Positions 1-5,259 of a DNA stretch of 5,259 bases are shown piece after piece; within the stretch, counting starts at the first letter, position 1, and each line of letters opens with the position of its first letter. The notes under the pieces are model-generated. The model did not search any database. It was not told where the DNA came from and saw nothing but the letters and a program-made list of their open reading frames with translations. The position numbers and the translations under genes are program-made. The stretch is from NCBI GenBank assembly GCA_018814465.1, contig JAHIZR010000490.1, positions 1-5,259 of the forward strand. The letters are read 5' to 3'. The DNA comes from a bacterium (GTDB taxonomy: Bacteria > Electryoneota > RPQS01).

Positions 1-826
1 CGGTATCGTATCCGTAGTTGAAAAATATCACATCTTCCAGCTCGCCGTCGGAGTCCAGAAACCGCATCGTGGAGTGCGTCGACGACGACACTAATCCCGC
101 GAAACCGCCGTTAGGCAATTCGACAATCGAGTTCGGCTGACCGACTTGACTGAACCAGCCCTGACTGCCGTCCGAGCCGATACGCAGCAGTCCGCTTGGA
201 CTGCAGCCGAGCGCGTAGCCGCTGTCCGCCGTGGCGATCGCTGTGAATCCCCGGCAGTTATATTCCGGCAGATAATAGTTCAGCCAGTCAACATCCAGAG
301 CCGCATCCAGCTTTACGCCCGCTAAAATCCAGTCATCGTCTGCATTCGGATTGTCGGTCACATCCCCCCCCGCGAAGACACCGCCGTCGAGGGTCTTAGC
401 AATCCGGTGAAAATGATTGAAGATATAATCGTTCAGGTGGAAGCTTCCTACGCTGTCGCCGTTCGCGTTGAGCCGGATCAGCAGCGCAGCCTCTTCCGCC
501 GGGGGATAGCCTTCCGAAATTCCCGCCAGCACATAACCGTCATCAAGCACGATCAGATCCTGCAAGACATCAAGCGAATCCGTGCCGTAATTGCGGCTCC
601 ACTCGAAATCTCCGGCGGGAGTCACTTTCATGATCCAGAATTCCGTACCCCTGTCCATAGAGCCGATACTCCCTCCAACTACATAGCCGCCATCATCGGT
701 TTGTTTTATCCTTTCAAAGGAACCGTACGCCGCCCCGCCGTATGTCCGCGCCCACAGTTCTCCCACCGGCTGCGCTTGAGCGGAACAACACATCGTCATC
801 AATATCAAACCATAAACAAATCGCAT
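1..826 (-). CDS. Secreted beta-propeller-like repeat protein, C-terminus off the left edge
   Basis: The frame is open from an ATG at 826 to the window edge, giving 275 codons of an unfinished protein. The N-terminus (MRFVYGLILMTMCCSAQAQPVG) looks like a signal peptide: one Arg, a hydrophobic stretch, then an AQA|QP site for signal peptidase I. The mature part is about five degenerate repeats of roughly 40-50 residues, built around motifs such as TDDGGYVVGG, LDDGYVLAG, LDGGVFAGG, ADSGYALG and PNGGFAG. Several are followed by a strand like EFWIMKVTPAGDFEWSRNYG. This is the pattern of bacterial beta-propeller-like repeat proteins seen in secreted or surface proteins of FCB-group bacteria. Many carry a C-terminal sorting domain, which cannot be seen here. 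An 8-C run at 365-372 leaves the frame intact. The start has only a G-rich tract (GGGGGGAA) about ten bases upstream as a possible ribosome site, and that tract belongs to a repeat. Export and repeat fold are fairly sure; the function is unknown. Confidence 0.8.
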   Translation of the reverse strand, partial: MRFVYGLILMTMCCSAQAQPVGELWARTYGGAAYGSFERIKQTDDGGYVVGGSIGSMDRGTEFWIMKVTPAGDFEWSRNYGTDSLDVLQDLIVLDDGYVLAGISEGYPPAEEAALLIRLNANGDSVGSFHLNDYIFNHFHRIAKTLDGGVFAGGDVTDNPNADDDWILAGVKLDAALDVDWLNYYLPEYNCRGFTAIATADSGYALGCSPSGLLRIGSDGSQGWFSQVGQPNSIVELPNGGFAGLVSSSTHSTMRFLDSDGELEDVIFFNYGYDT

Positions 827-838
827 GTTTTCTTATTT

Positions 839-868
839 CCCCCCGTTCACGGGAGGACAAGGGGGGGG
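839..868. repeat. G/C-tract repeat, degenerate copy
   Basis: Six C, then G, a TTCA loop, C, GGGAGG, an ACAA spacer and eight G. The stem is only CCCG/CGGG. The order (C tract, loop, G-rich arm, short A-rich spacer, second G tract) is the same as at 879-923 and 3988-4045, so I read it as a weaker member of the same repeat type. Confidence 0.45.
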
Positions 869-878
869 TTGCTTCCAG

Positions 879-923
879 TTCCCCCCATTTCGTCGCAGAC
901 AAATGGGGGGAATAAAAGGGGGG
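879..923. repeat. G/C-tract hairpin repeat, copy with perfect stem
   Basis: TTCCCCCCATTT at 879-890 pairs perfectly over 12 bases with AAATGGGGGGAA at 901-912. The 10-base loop contains a further GTC/GAC pairing. A second six-G tract follows at 918-923, after an A/T-only spacer. The layout matches that at 3988-4045. It looks like a dispersed intergenic repeat; there is no T run to make it a classic terminator. Confidence 0.65.
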
Positions 924-963
924 TAATCTGTCATTCTTTAATTACGTGCCCCTTAATTTACTA

Positions 964-987
964 ACCCACACCCTCCGGGGTGTGGGT
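964..987. repeat. Perfect 10-bp palindromic stem with TCCG loop
   Basis: ACCCACACCC at 964-973 is the exact reverse complement of GGGTGTGGGT at 978-987, with a four-base TCCG loop. Neither strand has a T run after the stem, so it resembles a REP-like palindrome more than a rho-independent terminator. Confidence 0.6.
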
Positions 988-1065
988 ATCCCAAAACGAA
1001 ATATCCTGCATCCCGAAGAGTGCACTGCCGTGCAACGCTACCGTGTGATATACATTTATCCTCCG

Positions 1066-1140
1066 AGGCTTATCGTCCCCGGGTGCCCAGAATGATTGAG
1101 TCGCACTGCAGAATGCAGCACCCCTGCTATCGATAAGCCT
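1066..1140. repeat. Nested inverted repeat across the putAbiC stop codon
   Basis: AGGCTTATCG at 1066-1075 is the exact reverse complement of CGATAAGCCT at 1131-1140, 55 bases apart. Nested inside, GGGTGC (1081-1086) pairs with GCACCC (1118-1123), and the centre holds CTGCA-GAA-TGCAG (1106-1118). The right outer arm encodes the last residues (KAYR) of the putAbiC frame. It could be a folded RNA element or a small dispersed repeat that supplied the gene's end. Confidence 0.45.
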
Positions 1141-1920
1141 TGCGCTCATAGAAGTTGTGTGGCCCGCCCGGTAACTGCACTATTTTATGATTGTCATGGT
1201 TTCTTAAAAGCCCATAACGTTCAATCAATCCCTTCAAATCTTCGTATCTCTTGCTCGCGCCCGCAAAAAACAATACAGATAATTCTTCATTTGTCAATGA
1301 GTCGCGCACAATATGAATATACATTTCCGCTTCTTGTGGTGCCTTGCTATGTGCATAACGGATAACTCGCAGTAAAAGACCGAAATACAAATCGATAATC
1401 GTGGCACTGCTCTGTCTAAATCTTTCCCACGTAGTATTAAGTATGCTCTGAAAGCTAGGAGATGTTATTATTCTATACTCCTCGCTATAGAAATAGTGTA
1501 AGTTCGCGTTAAATGATTCAAACATTGCGGTCCCTTTTTTAGGGCGATTTTTGTCCCCGATATCCATTTCGTTTCTATATGCTATAAAATAGTTAAGCAT
1601 TTGAAAAAACGTCGCCTCAAACTGCTGTCGTTGCATGGTCTCGCGTTGAAGGCTTAGCTGTTTTTCTTGCCCCTCCATTACCATGCGATTGTCGCGAATT
1701 TCTTTTCGCTGTAGCTCAATTCATCTTTCTGCATCCAAACCGTGACAATAACTCCGGCAAATGCTAATCCGGCAAACAGTGCATTCACAGCGCCAAACAT
1801 GTCTCCGAATTCACCGCTCCCTTTGGGATATCCAAACAGAGCGGGAGTATAGTAAAAAGCCAGATACCAAAATCCGACAACGAAAGCAAATGGCCAACCG
1901 TATTTGAGAAGCGGTTTAAT
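1127..1920 (-). pseudogene. Putative phage abortive infection protein (putAbiC type), frameshifted
   Basis: The gene reads in two frames. From 1920 the first frame gives a membrane helix (WPFAFVVGFWYLAFYYTPALF), then GEFGDMFGAVNALFAGLAFAGVIVTVWMQKDEL, in which the second helix is typical of putAbiC proteins. That frame runs on to a stop at the TAA just after 1684. The second frame continues with ELQRKEIRDNR, a coiled coil (EGQEKQLSLQRETMQRQQ), FEATFFQML, and a C-terminus with SLTNEELSVLFF and LKGLIERYGLLRN. One extra G beside 1717 joins them as QKDELELQRKE, the usual family sequence. The span of 794 bases plus one is exactly 265 codons. No ATG, GTG or TTG opens the first frame; an ATT at 1920 sits 8 bases after GAGGAG, directly behind an in-frame TAG. 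Homologues are annotated as phage abortive infection proteins; their mechanism is not known to me. G+C is low beside gyrB. The family call is good. Decay is likelier than programmed shifting, but a base-calling error is possible. Confidence 0.78.
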
Positions 1921-1928
1921 CTATTTCT

Positions 1929-1934
1929 CTCCTC
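1929..1934 (-). promoter_or_regulatory. Strong Shine-Dalgarno before an ATT codon
   Basis: GAGGAG ends 8 bases before the ATT at 1920, an ideal spacing, and no ATG lies nearby in frame. This suggests the ATT replaced an ATG, or that AUU is used as a rare start. It is the main reason for placing the 5' end of the putAbiC gene at 1920. Confidence 0.55.
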
Positions 1935-1990
1935 TTATTTTATCCTTTCGCCTTTATCCTTTATCCTTCATTTCCACCTTCATCCTTTTC
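1931..1990 (-). repeat. Polypurine spacer with GGATAAA-type heptamers after gyrB
   Basis: On the transcribed strand this spacer is almost all purine. Four copies of ATCCTTY (plus strand) begin at 1942, 1956, 1963 and 1982, including a tandem TTTATCC pair at 1953-1966. No hairpin is visible, so gyrB has no obvious intrinsic terminator here and could be read through into the putAbiC remnant 70 bases downstream. Confidence 0.5.
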
Positions 1991-3943
1991 TTACACATCC
2001 AGCTCTGTCACGTATTTCGCGTTCTTTTCGATGAACTCGCGGCGGGGTTCGACGGCGTCGCCCATGAGCATGGAGAAGGTGTGGTCGGCGGCGGCGGCGT
2101 CTTCCAGCGTGACTTTCATCATCGTGCGCCGTTCGGGATCCATCGTCGTCTCCCAAAGCTGATCGGGATTCATTTCACCGAGACCTTTGTAGCGCTGAAT
2201 ATGCACGCCCTGACTGCCGCCAAATTCTTGGATGATCTTGTCGCGTTCGACTTCGTCCATCGCATACAGCTTCTTCTTGCCCTTGGCGACTCCGAACAGC
2301 GGCGGCATCGCGATATAGATTCGTTCTTCCGAAATCAGCGGCTTCATATAGCGGAACAGAAACGTCAAGAGCAGCGTGCGGATATGCGCGCCGTCCACAT
2401 CGGCATCGGTCATCAGAATAATCTTGCCGTAGCGCACCTTAGCCATATCGAAATCTTCTTCGCTGCCGTTGCCGAGTCCCGTGGCCGCGCCCACCGCCGT
2501 AATTAACGTGCGCAGCTCCTCGTTGTTGAGAATCTTATCCACGCGTGCCTTCTCGACGTTGATAACTTTTCCGCGCAGCGGGAGAATCGCCTGAAACTCG
2601 CGGTTGCGGCCTTGCTTGGCCGAGCCGCCCGCCGAGTCACCCTCGACGATAAACAGCTCCGATTGTCCCACATCCTTCGAGGTGCAGTCGGCTAATTTCC
2701 CCGGCAGGCTGCCCGACTCCAACGCGCTCTTGCGACGGGTGAGGTCGCGCGCCTTGCGGGCCGCTTCGCGCGCACGGGCCGCATGCACGCTCTTCTCGAC
2801 GATTTTTTTCGCGTCATGCGGATGCTCTTCAAGGAAATCGCCTAACTTCTCGTTCACGATTTGCTCGACGACGCCCTTGACTTCGCCGTTGCCTAACTTG
2901 GTTTTGGTCTGGCCCTCGAACTGCGGCTCACCGACCTTGATCGAGATCACCGCCGTCAATCCTTCGCGCACGTCGTCGCCGGACAAGCTGAATTTATCCG
3001 ACTTGAACATCTTGTTCTTTTCGGCGTAGCTGTTCAGCGTGCGCGTCAGCGCGGCCTTGAAGCCCGACAGATGCGTGCCGCCCTCGACCGTGTTGATGTT
3101 GTTGACATAGGTGACGATATTCTCGGAGTAGCCGTCGTTGTATTGCAGTGCGACCTCCACCGGAATGTCTTCGCGCTCCGCTTCGAAATAGACAACTTTA
3201 TTGTGCAGCGCGGTGCGGTTTTCGTCGAGGTAGGCAACAAACTCCGCGAGGCCGCCCTTGAAACTGAACTCCTCGCGCGAATCATCCCGCCTGTCTTCAG
3301 CGATAATTGTCAGCCCGCGATTCAGATAAGCCAGCTCGCGCAGCCGCTCAACCAAAGTATTGTAGGAAAAAGTTGTCGTCTTGAAAATTTCGGGGTCCGG
3401 GAAGAAGGTCACGGTCGTGCCTCGGCCGCGCGCTTTACCGAGCAGCTCCATCGGTCCCGCCGGTATGCCGCGCCTGTAGGTCTGCGTGAAGCGTTCGCCG
3501 TCGCGCACGACTTCCACGGTCAGCCATTCGGAGAGCGCGTTCACGACCGACACGCCCACGCCGTGCAGGCCGCCCGATACCTTATAGGAATCCTTGTCGA
3601 ACTTGCCGCCGGCATGCAGCACGGTCATCACGACTTCCAGCGCGGGACGTTTTTCCACCGGATGCATGTCCGTGGGAATACCGCGTCCGTTATCTTTGAC
3701 GGATACCGAGCCGTCTTTGTTGATGGTCATCTCGATGCGATTGCAGTTGCCGGTCATCGCTTCATCAATGGAGTTGTCCACCACCTCATAGACGAGGTGA
3801 TGCAGTCCGCGCGCGCCGACATCGCCGATATACATAGCGGGCCGCTTGCGCACGGCTTCCAGGCCTTTCAGCACCGTAATTGACGATGCCTTATAGCCGC
3901 TTTTCTGTGTTTTGTCTTGTGCTTCCAAAATTGCTTCTGTCAT
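1991..3943 (-). CDS. gyrB: DNA gyrase subunit B, complete
   Basis: This is the ATPase subunit of type IIA topoisomerase; with GyrA it introduces negative supercoils using ATP. Domains in order: the GHKL ATPase (about 20-230) with N-box E53/D56/N57, DNGRGIP at 84-90 and GGLHGVGVSVVNALSE at 124-139; the transducer (about 231-400) with NNINTVEGGTHLSGF at 281-295 and QTKTKLGN at 345-352 carrying the ATP-sensing lysine region; the TOPRIM domain with EGDSAGGSAKQGR at 434-446 (catalytic E434) and DADVDG at 513-518 (metal-binding acids); and the tail with RYKGLGEMNPDQLWETTMDP at 584-603, which marks GyrB rather than ParE. At 650 residues it is the usual length for most bacteria, lacking the large insertion of the 804-residue E. 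coli protein. Nothing essential is missing. The start leaves about 20 residues before the conserved ITVLKGLEAVRKRPAMYIG. Its own ribosome site is weak. dnaA, recF and gyrA are not in the window. Confidence 0.98.
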   Translation of the reverse strand: MTEAILEAQDKTQKSGYKASSITVLKGLEAVRKRPAMYIGDVGARGLHHLVYEVVDNSIDEAMTGNCNRIEMTINKDGSVSVKDNGRGIPTDMHPVEKRPALEVVMTVLHAGGKFDKDSYKVSGGLHGVGVSVVNALSEWLTVEVVRDGERFTQTYRRGIPAGPMELLGKARGRGTTVTFFPDPEIFKTTTFSYNTLVERLRELAYLNRGLTIIAEDRRDDSREEFSFKGGLAEFVAYLDENRTALHNKVVYFEAEREDIPVEVALQYNDGYSENIVTYVNNINTVEGGTHLSGFKAALTRTLNSYAEKNKMFKSDKFSLSGDDVREGLTAVISIKVGEPQFEGQTKTKLGNGEVKGVVEQIVNEKLGDFLEEHPHDAKKIVEKSVHAARAREAARKARDLTRRKSALESGSLPGKLADCTSKDVGQSELFIVEGDSAGGSAKQGRNREFQAILPLRGKVINVEKARVDKILNNEELRTLITAVGAATGLGNGSEEDFDMAKVRYGKIILMTDADVDGAHIRTLLLTFLFRYMKPLISEERIYIAMPPLFGVAKGKKKLYAMDEVERDKIIQEFGGSQGVHIQRYKGLGEMNPDQLWETTMDPERRTMMKVTLEDAAAADHTFSMLMGDAVEPRREFIEKNAKYVTELDV

Positions 3944-3949
3944 TTTCGT

Positions 3950-3985
3950 TTATCTCAGAAATATTCCGAATTTTCTTTTCTTCAT
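3950..3985 (-). CDS. Possible 11-codon leader ORF before gyrB
   Basis: ATG at 3985 opens MKKRKFGIFLR and stops at TAA (3952-3950), six bases before the gyrB ATG. It has GGAGG three bases upstream, a better Shine-Dalgarno match than gyrB itself, though closely spaced. Ribosomes finishing here could restart on gyrB. It is short enough to be chance; I report it because the strong ribosome site and close stop coincide. Confidence 0.3.
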   Translation of the reverse strand: MKKRKFGIFLR

Positions 3986-3987
3986 TT

Positions 3988-4045
3988 CCCTCCAAACCTT
4001 GTCCTCGAACGAAGTGAAGGATTGGTTTGGGGGGATTAAGGGGGG
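3988..4045. repeat. G/C-tract hairpin repeat in the gyrB leader
   Basis: CCC-T-CCAAACC (3988-3998) pairs with GGTTTGG-G-GGG (4024-4034) with one T/G position. The 25-base loop holds TCCT/AGGA (4002-4005 with 4018-4021). ATTAA and a second six-G tract (4040-4045) follow. The arrangement matches that at 879-923, but the stem sequence differs on both sides in a paired way. On the gyrB transcript the 3' arm merges with the GGAGGG ribosome site of the small leader ORF. Confidence 0.6.
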
Positions 4046-4090
4046 TTCTTCTAATTCTCGCGTAGACGAAAAGCCTCTGACATCAAGTCT

Positions 4091-4639
4091 TCAAGACAAT
4101 ACCTTACCTTGATCGGATGTACGACTGTCATTGCTTGTATTTATCGCCTCCCGATCTCCTCTTATTTTTTTCCACCTATCCATCTCAAGGCGGGCGTTTG
4201 AAAGGTACACCTGTATTTGAAACCTCTCTATCGGGTCAGTCGTAATATGCTCTTCAATATCGCTGTTAAGGCGAATCGCTCGATCAAGGTGTCCTACTGC
4301 TTGGCATCCTTTGTGAATCAGTTTATTGAGCTTTCGCTTCTCTGAAAGCATACTCGTTGTCGTAATACCAACAAGTGCTATCACAATTGTTGCGATTATC
4401 ATGAGGCTAATACTAAAATTTTCTGTGCTTGTGGTTTTTCCAATGGCAAAAAACTTCAGAATAACCATTGTTGCAAGCATGCCTGCTGCAGCCCAAACAA
4501 ATAACCTAAGAATGAATGTATCTCTTTTCTCGTAGGCTAGCTCTAACTGATCTACAATACCACTCAACGTCCTTGAAGAAGTATCCAATATTTCAAGAGC
4601 CGATCTTCTTTGATTTAGGTTAAGTTCTTGCTCTATCAT
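4091..4639 (-). CDS. Two-helix membrane protein, unknown family, coupled to an upstream GTPase
   Basis: I do not recognise a named family. The 182 residues form an amphipathic N-terminal part (about 1-42, including a heptad-like ALEILDTSSRTLSGIVDQLE), two hydrophobic helices (about 43-66 and 75-98) joined by a short polar loop, and a charged helical C-terminal region (KRKLNKLIHKGCQAVGHLDR and onwards) with a polar tail. With so short a loop both ends should face the same side, most likely the cytoplasm. This is the general layout of small two-helix effectors such as SLATT-domain proteins, but the likeness is one of topology only. The start ATG overlaps the previous gene's TGA by four bases (ATGA), so the two are very likely translated together and probably work together. 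G+C is far below gyrB, which suggests transfer. It could equally be an ordinary membrane partner of the GTPase. Confidence 0.75.
   Translation of the reverse strand: MIEQELNLNQRRSALEILDTSSRTLSGIVDQLELAYEKRDTFILRLFVWAAAGMLATMVILKFFAIGKTTSTENFSISLMIIATIVIALVGITTTSMLSEKRKLNKLIHKGCQAVGHLDRAIRLNSDIEEHITTDPIERFQIQVYLSNARLEMDRWKKIRGDREAINTSNDSRTSDQGKVLS
4636..4639 (-). promoter_or_regulatory. ATGA stop/start overlap coupling two genes
   Basis: The TGA ending the GTPase (4638-4636) and the ATG of the two-helix gene (4639-4637) share bases as ATGA. Such overlaps usually mean a ribosome that ends the first gene restarts on the second, giving matched amounts of the two proteins. Transcription probably begins upstream of the GTPase, outside the window. 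Confidence 0.75.
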
Positions 4640-5259
4640 GCGCCACCTCTTGCATTTCTGATAAGCTCATTTAATAAATGGTTTCTGCTCAAATTATGCT
4701 CTCTATCTTCGTAACCGGGGCTCACTTCCATCAGTACAGTGCCATCATGGGTCTTCCAGTTCTCTCTTATAATCGAGACATATATAAACGAATGTGAAAA
4801 ACCCCTCTCTTTTTCCAACAGTGTCCCCTCTAAAACTTTGTTGTATTCGCCTTGCTCGTAGTGATTCACTACTCTATCTTTCTCGCGCCACCAAAGATCC
4901 TGTTTCGTAACAACTGTCATCATCCAAATATTATTTTTTGCCTTTTTTATAGCCTTGCAAATATAACCAAGGTGGGCAATTTCTGTGTTTCTGCGTTTAT
5001 CCGTATAATCACTCACAAATTTCTTCTTTGTCATTCCCTCGGCGAAAATGCTGTGTGCCTTATAATTCCTCGGTTCTCTGAATTCGTGATAACCATACGA
5101 AACAACATTTAAGAGAGCATCTATTTTGCCACTCTCGACATCTTTTCTTAGATTATCCCAGTCCTCTTTGGTATACGCATCAAGCCCAGGAACAACCTCG
5201 ATATTTGTTGCTAGTATTTTCTTTAACTTTTTCTTTTCTATTTGAGTTGATTTTAGATA
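4636..5259 (-). CDS. Probable P-loop GTPase, N-terminus off the right edge
   Basis: The frame is open from the right edge to TGA at 4638-4636, giving 207 C-terminal residues. The ATG at 5034 is internal: the frame continues upstream without a stop through IEVVPGLDAYTKEDWDNL and KIDALLNVVSYGYHEF. Evidence for a GTPase: a buried strand DALLNVVSYGYHE followed, about 60 residues later, by KNNIWMMTVVTKQDLWW. There the hydrophobic strand ends in TKQD, a good match to the guanine-specificity G4 motif ([NT]KxD). VVPG earlier may be the remains of the G3 (DxxG) region. Later FIYVSII may be the strand before G5. The Walker A (G1) motif should lie to the right of the window and cannot be checked. The end overlaps the two-helix gene by four bases. 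G+C is low (32% over 4921-4980). Coding is certain; the GTPase call is moderate, and no subfamily or cellular role can be named. Confidence 0.7.
   Translation of the reverse strand, partial: YLKSTQIEKKKLKKILATNIEVVPGLDAYTKEDWDNLRKDVESGKIDALLNVVSYGYHEFREPRNYKAHSIFAEGMTKKKFVSDYTDKRRNTEIAHLGYICKAIKKAKNNIWMMTVVTKQDLWWREKDRVVNHYEQGEYNKVLEGTLLEKERGFSHSFIYVSIIRENWKTHDGTVLMEVSPGYEDREHNLSRNHLLNELIRNARGGA

Larger units (their letters stand above)
827..1126. other. Gene-free spacer rich in inverted repeats and G/C tracts
   Basis: No convincing gene lies in these 300 bases between the propeller protein start and the putAbiC stop. The only sizeable minus-strand frame (1149-961) overlaps the putAbiC 3' end, has no recognisable domain and reads through a perfect palindrome, so I treat it as chance. 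The spacer holds two G/C-tract hairpins (839-868 and 879-923), an AT-rich gap (about 926-962), a perfect 10-bp stem (964-987) and a nested inverted repeat (1066-1140). No stem is followed by a T run on either strand, so I do not call an intrinsic terminator. Confidence 0.6.

Noticed and set aside
879..923. Rho-independent terminator between putAbiC and the propeller gene
   Set aside because: The stem is strong but followed by G or A/G tracts, not a T run, on both strands.
407..964. 185-residue plus-strand reading frame
   Set aside because: It lies mostly antisense to the propeller gene, which has a signal peptide and clear repeats. Its own translation is low in structure and reads through the G/C-tract repeats.
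961..1149. 62-residue minus-strand reading frame downstream of putAbiC
   Set aside because: It overlaps the putAbiC 3' end, resembles no domain I know, lacks a clear ribosome site and translates through two inverted repeats, so it is probably chance or part of a non-coding repeat.
1931..1990. CRISPR or satellite array from the repeated ATCCTTT units
   Set aside because: Only four short, irregularly spaced copies occur, with no spacer-repeat pattern; this is low-complexity polypurine sequence.
1904..2506. 200-residue plus-strand reading frame
   Set aside because: It lies antisense to the gyrB 3' end; the hydrophobic start comes from the complement of the polypurine spacer.
3485..3495. Thr154 of GyrB at the position I align with coumarin-contacting Arg136 of E. 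coli, as a resistance sign
   Set aside because: The alignment is from memory and this residue varies among phyla, so no resistance claim is justified.
3071..3883. 270-residue plus-strand reading frame
   Set aside because: It is antisense to conserved gyrB sequence. Its length reflects the third-position G+C bias of gyrB, not a separate gene.
4636..5034. Starting the GTPase gene at the ATG at 5034
   Set aside because: The same frame continues without a stop to the window edge and carries expected strand segments, so this ATG is internal.

Overview
This window is bacterial DNA with every supported gene on the minus strand. The one housekeeping gene is a complete gyrB (DNA gyrase subunit B, 650 residues). 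Three features fit an uncultured or little-studied member of the Fibrobacteres-Chlorobi-Bacteroidetes superphylum or a neighbouring candidate phylum: a short GyrB without the large C-terminal insertion of E. coli, a secreted 'DGGYVVGG'-type repeat protein next door, and intergenic G/C-tract repeats. This placement is an inference and is weak; no 16S or other marker is present.

In transcription order (right to left) the layout is as follows. (1) 5259-4636: the C-terminal 207 residues of a probable P-loop GTPase whose start lies beyond the right edge. (2) 4639-4091: a two-helix membrane protein joined to it by a 4-base ATGA stop/start overlap. (3) 4090-3944: a 147-base gyrB leader with a G/C-tract hairpin and a possible 11-codon leader ORF. 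(4) 3943-1991: gyrB. (5) 1990-1921: a polypurine spacer with GGATAAA repeats and a strong Shine-Dalgarno. (6) 1920-1127: a putative phage abortive infection (putAbiC-type) gene broken by a one-base frameshift and lacking a normal start codon. (7) 1126-827: 300 bases with no convincing gene but several inverted repeats and G/C tracts. (8) 826-1: the N-terminal part of a secreted beta-propeller-like repeat protein running off the left edge.

Base composition is mosaic. Sampled 60-base lines give 62% G+C in gyrB (3541-3600) but 35% in the putAbiC gene (1441-1500), 33% in the two-helix gene (4381-4440) and 32% in the GTPase (4921-4980). The simplest reading is a core gyrB flanked on both sides by laterally acquired, defence-like genes. 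The GTPase/two-helix pair is translationally coupled and may be a functional dyad in which a nucleotide-binding protein controls a small membrane effector. That role is inference; neither protein was matched to a named family.
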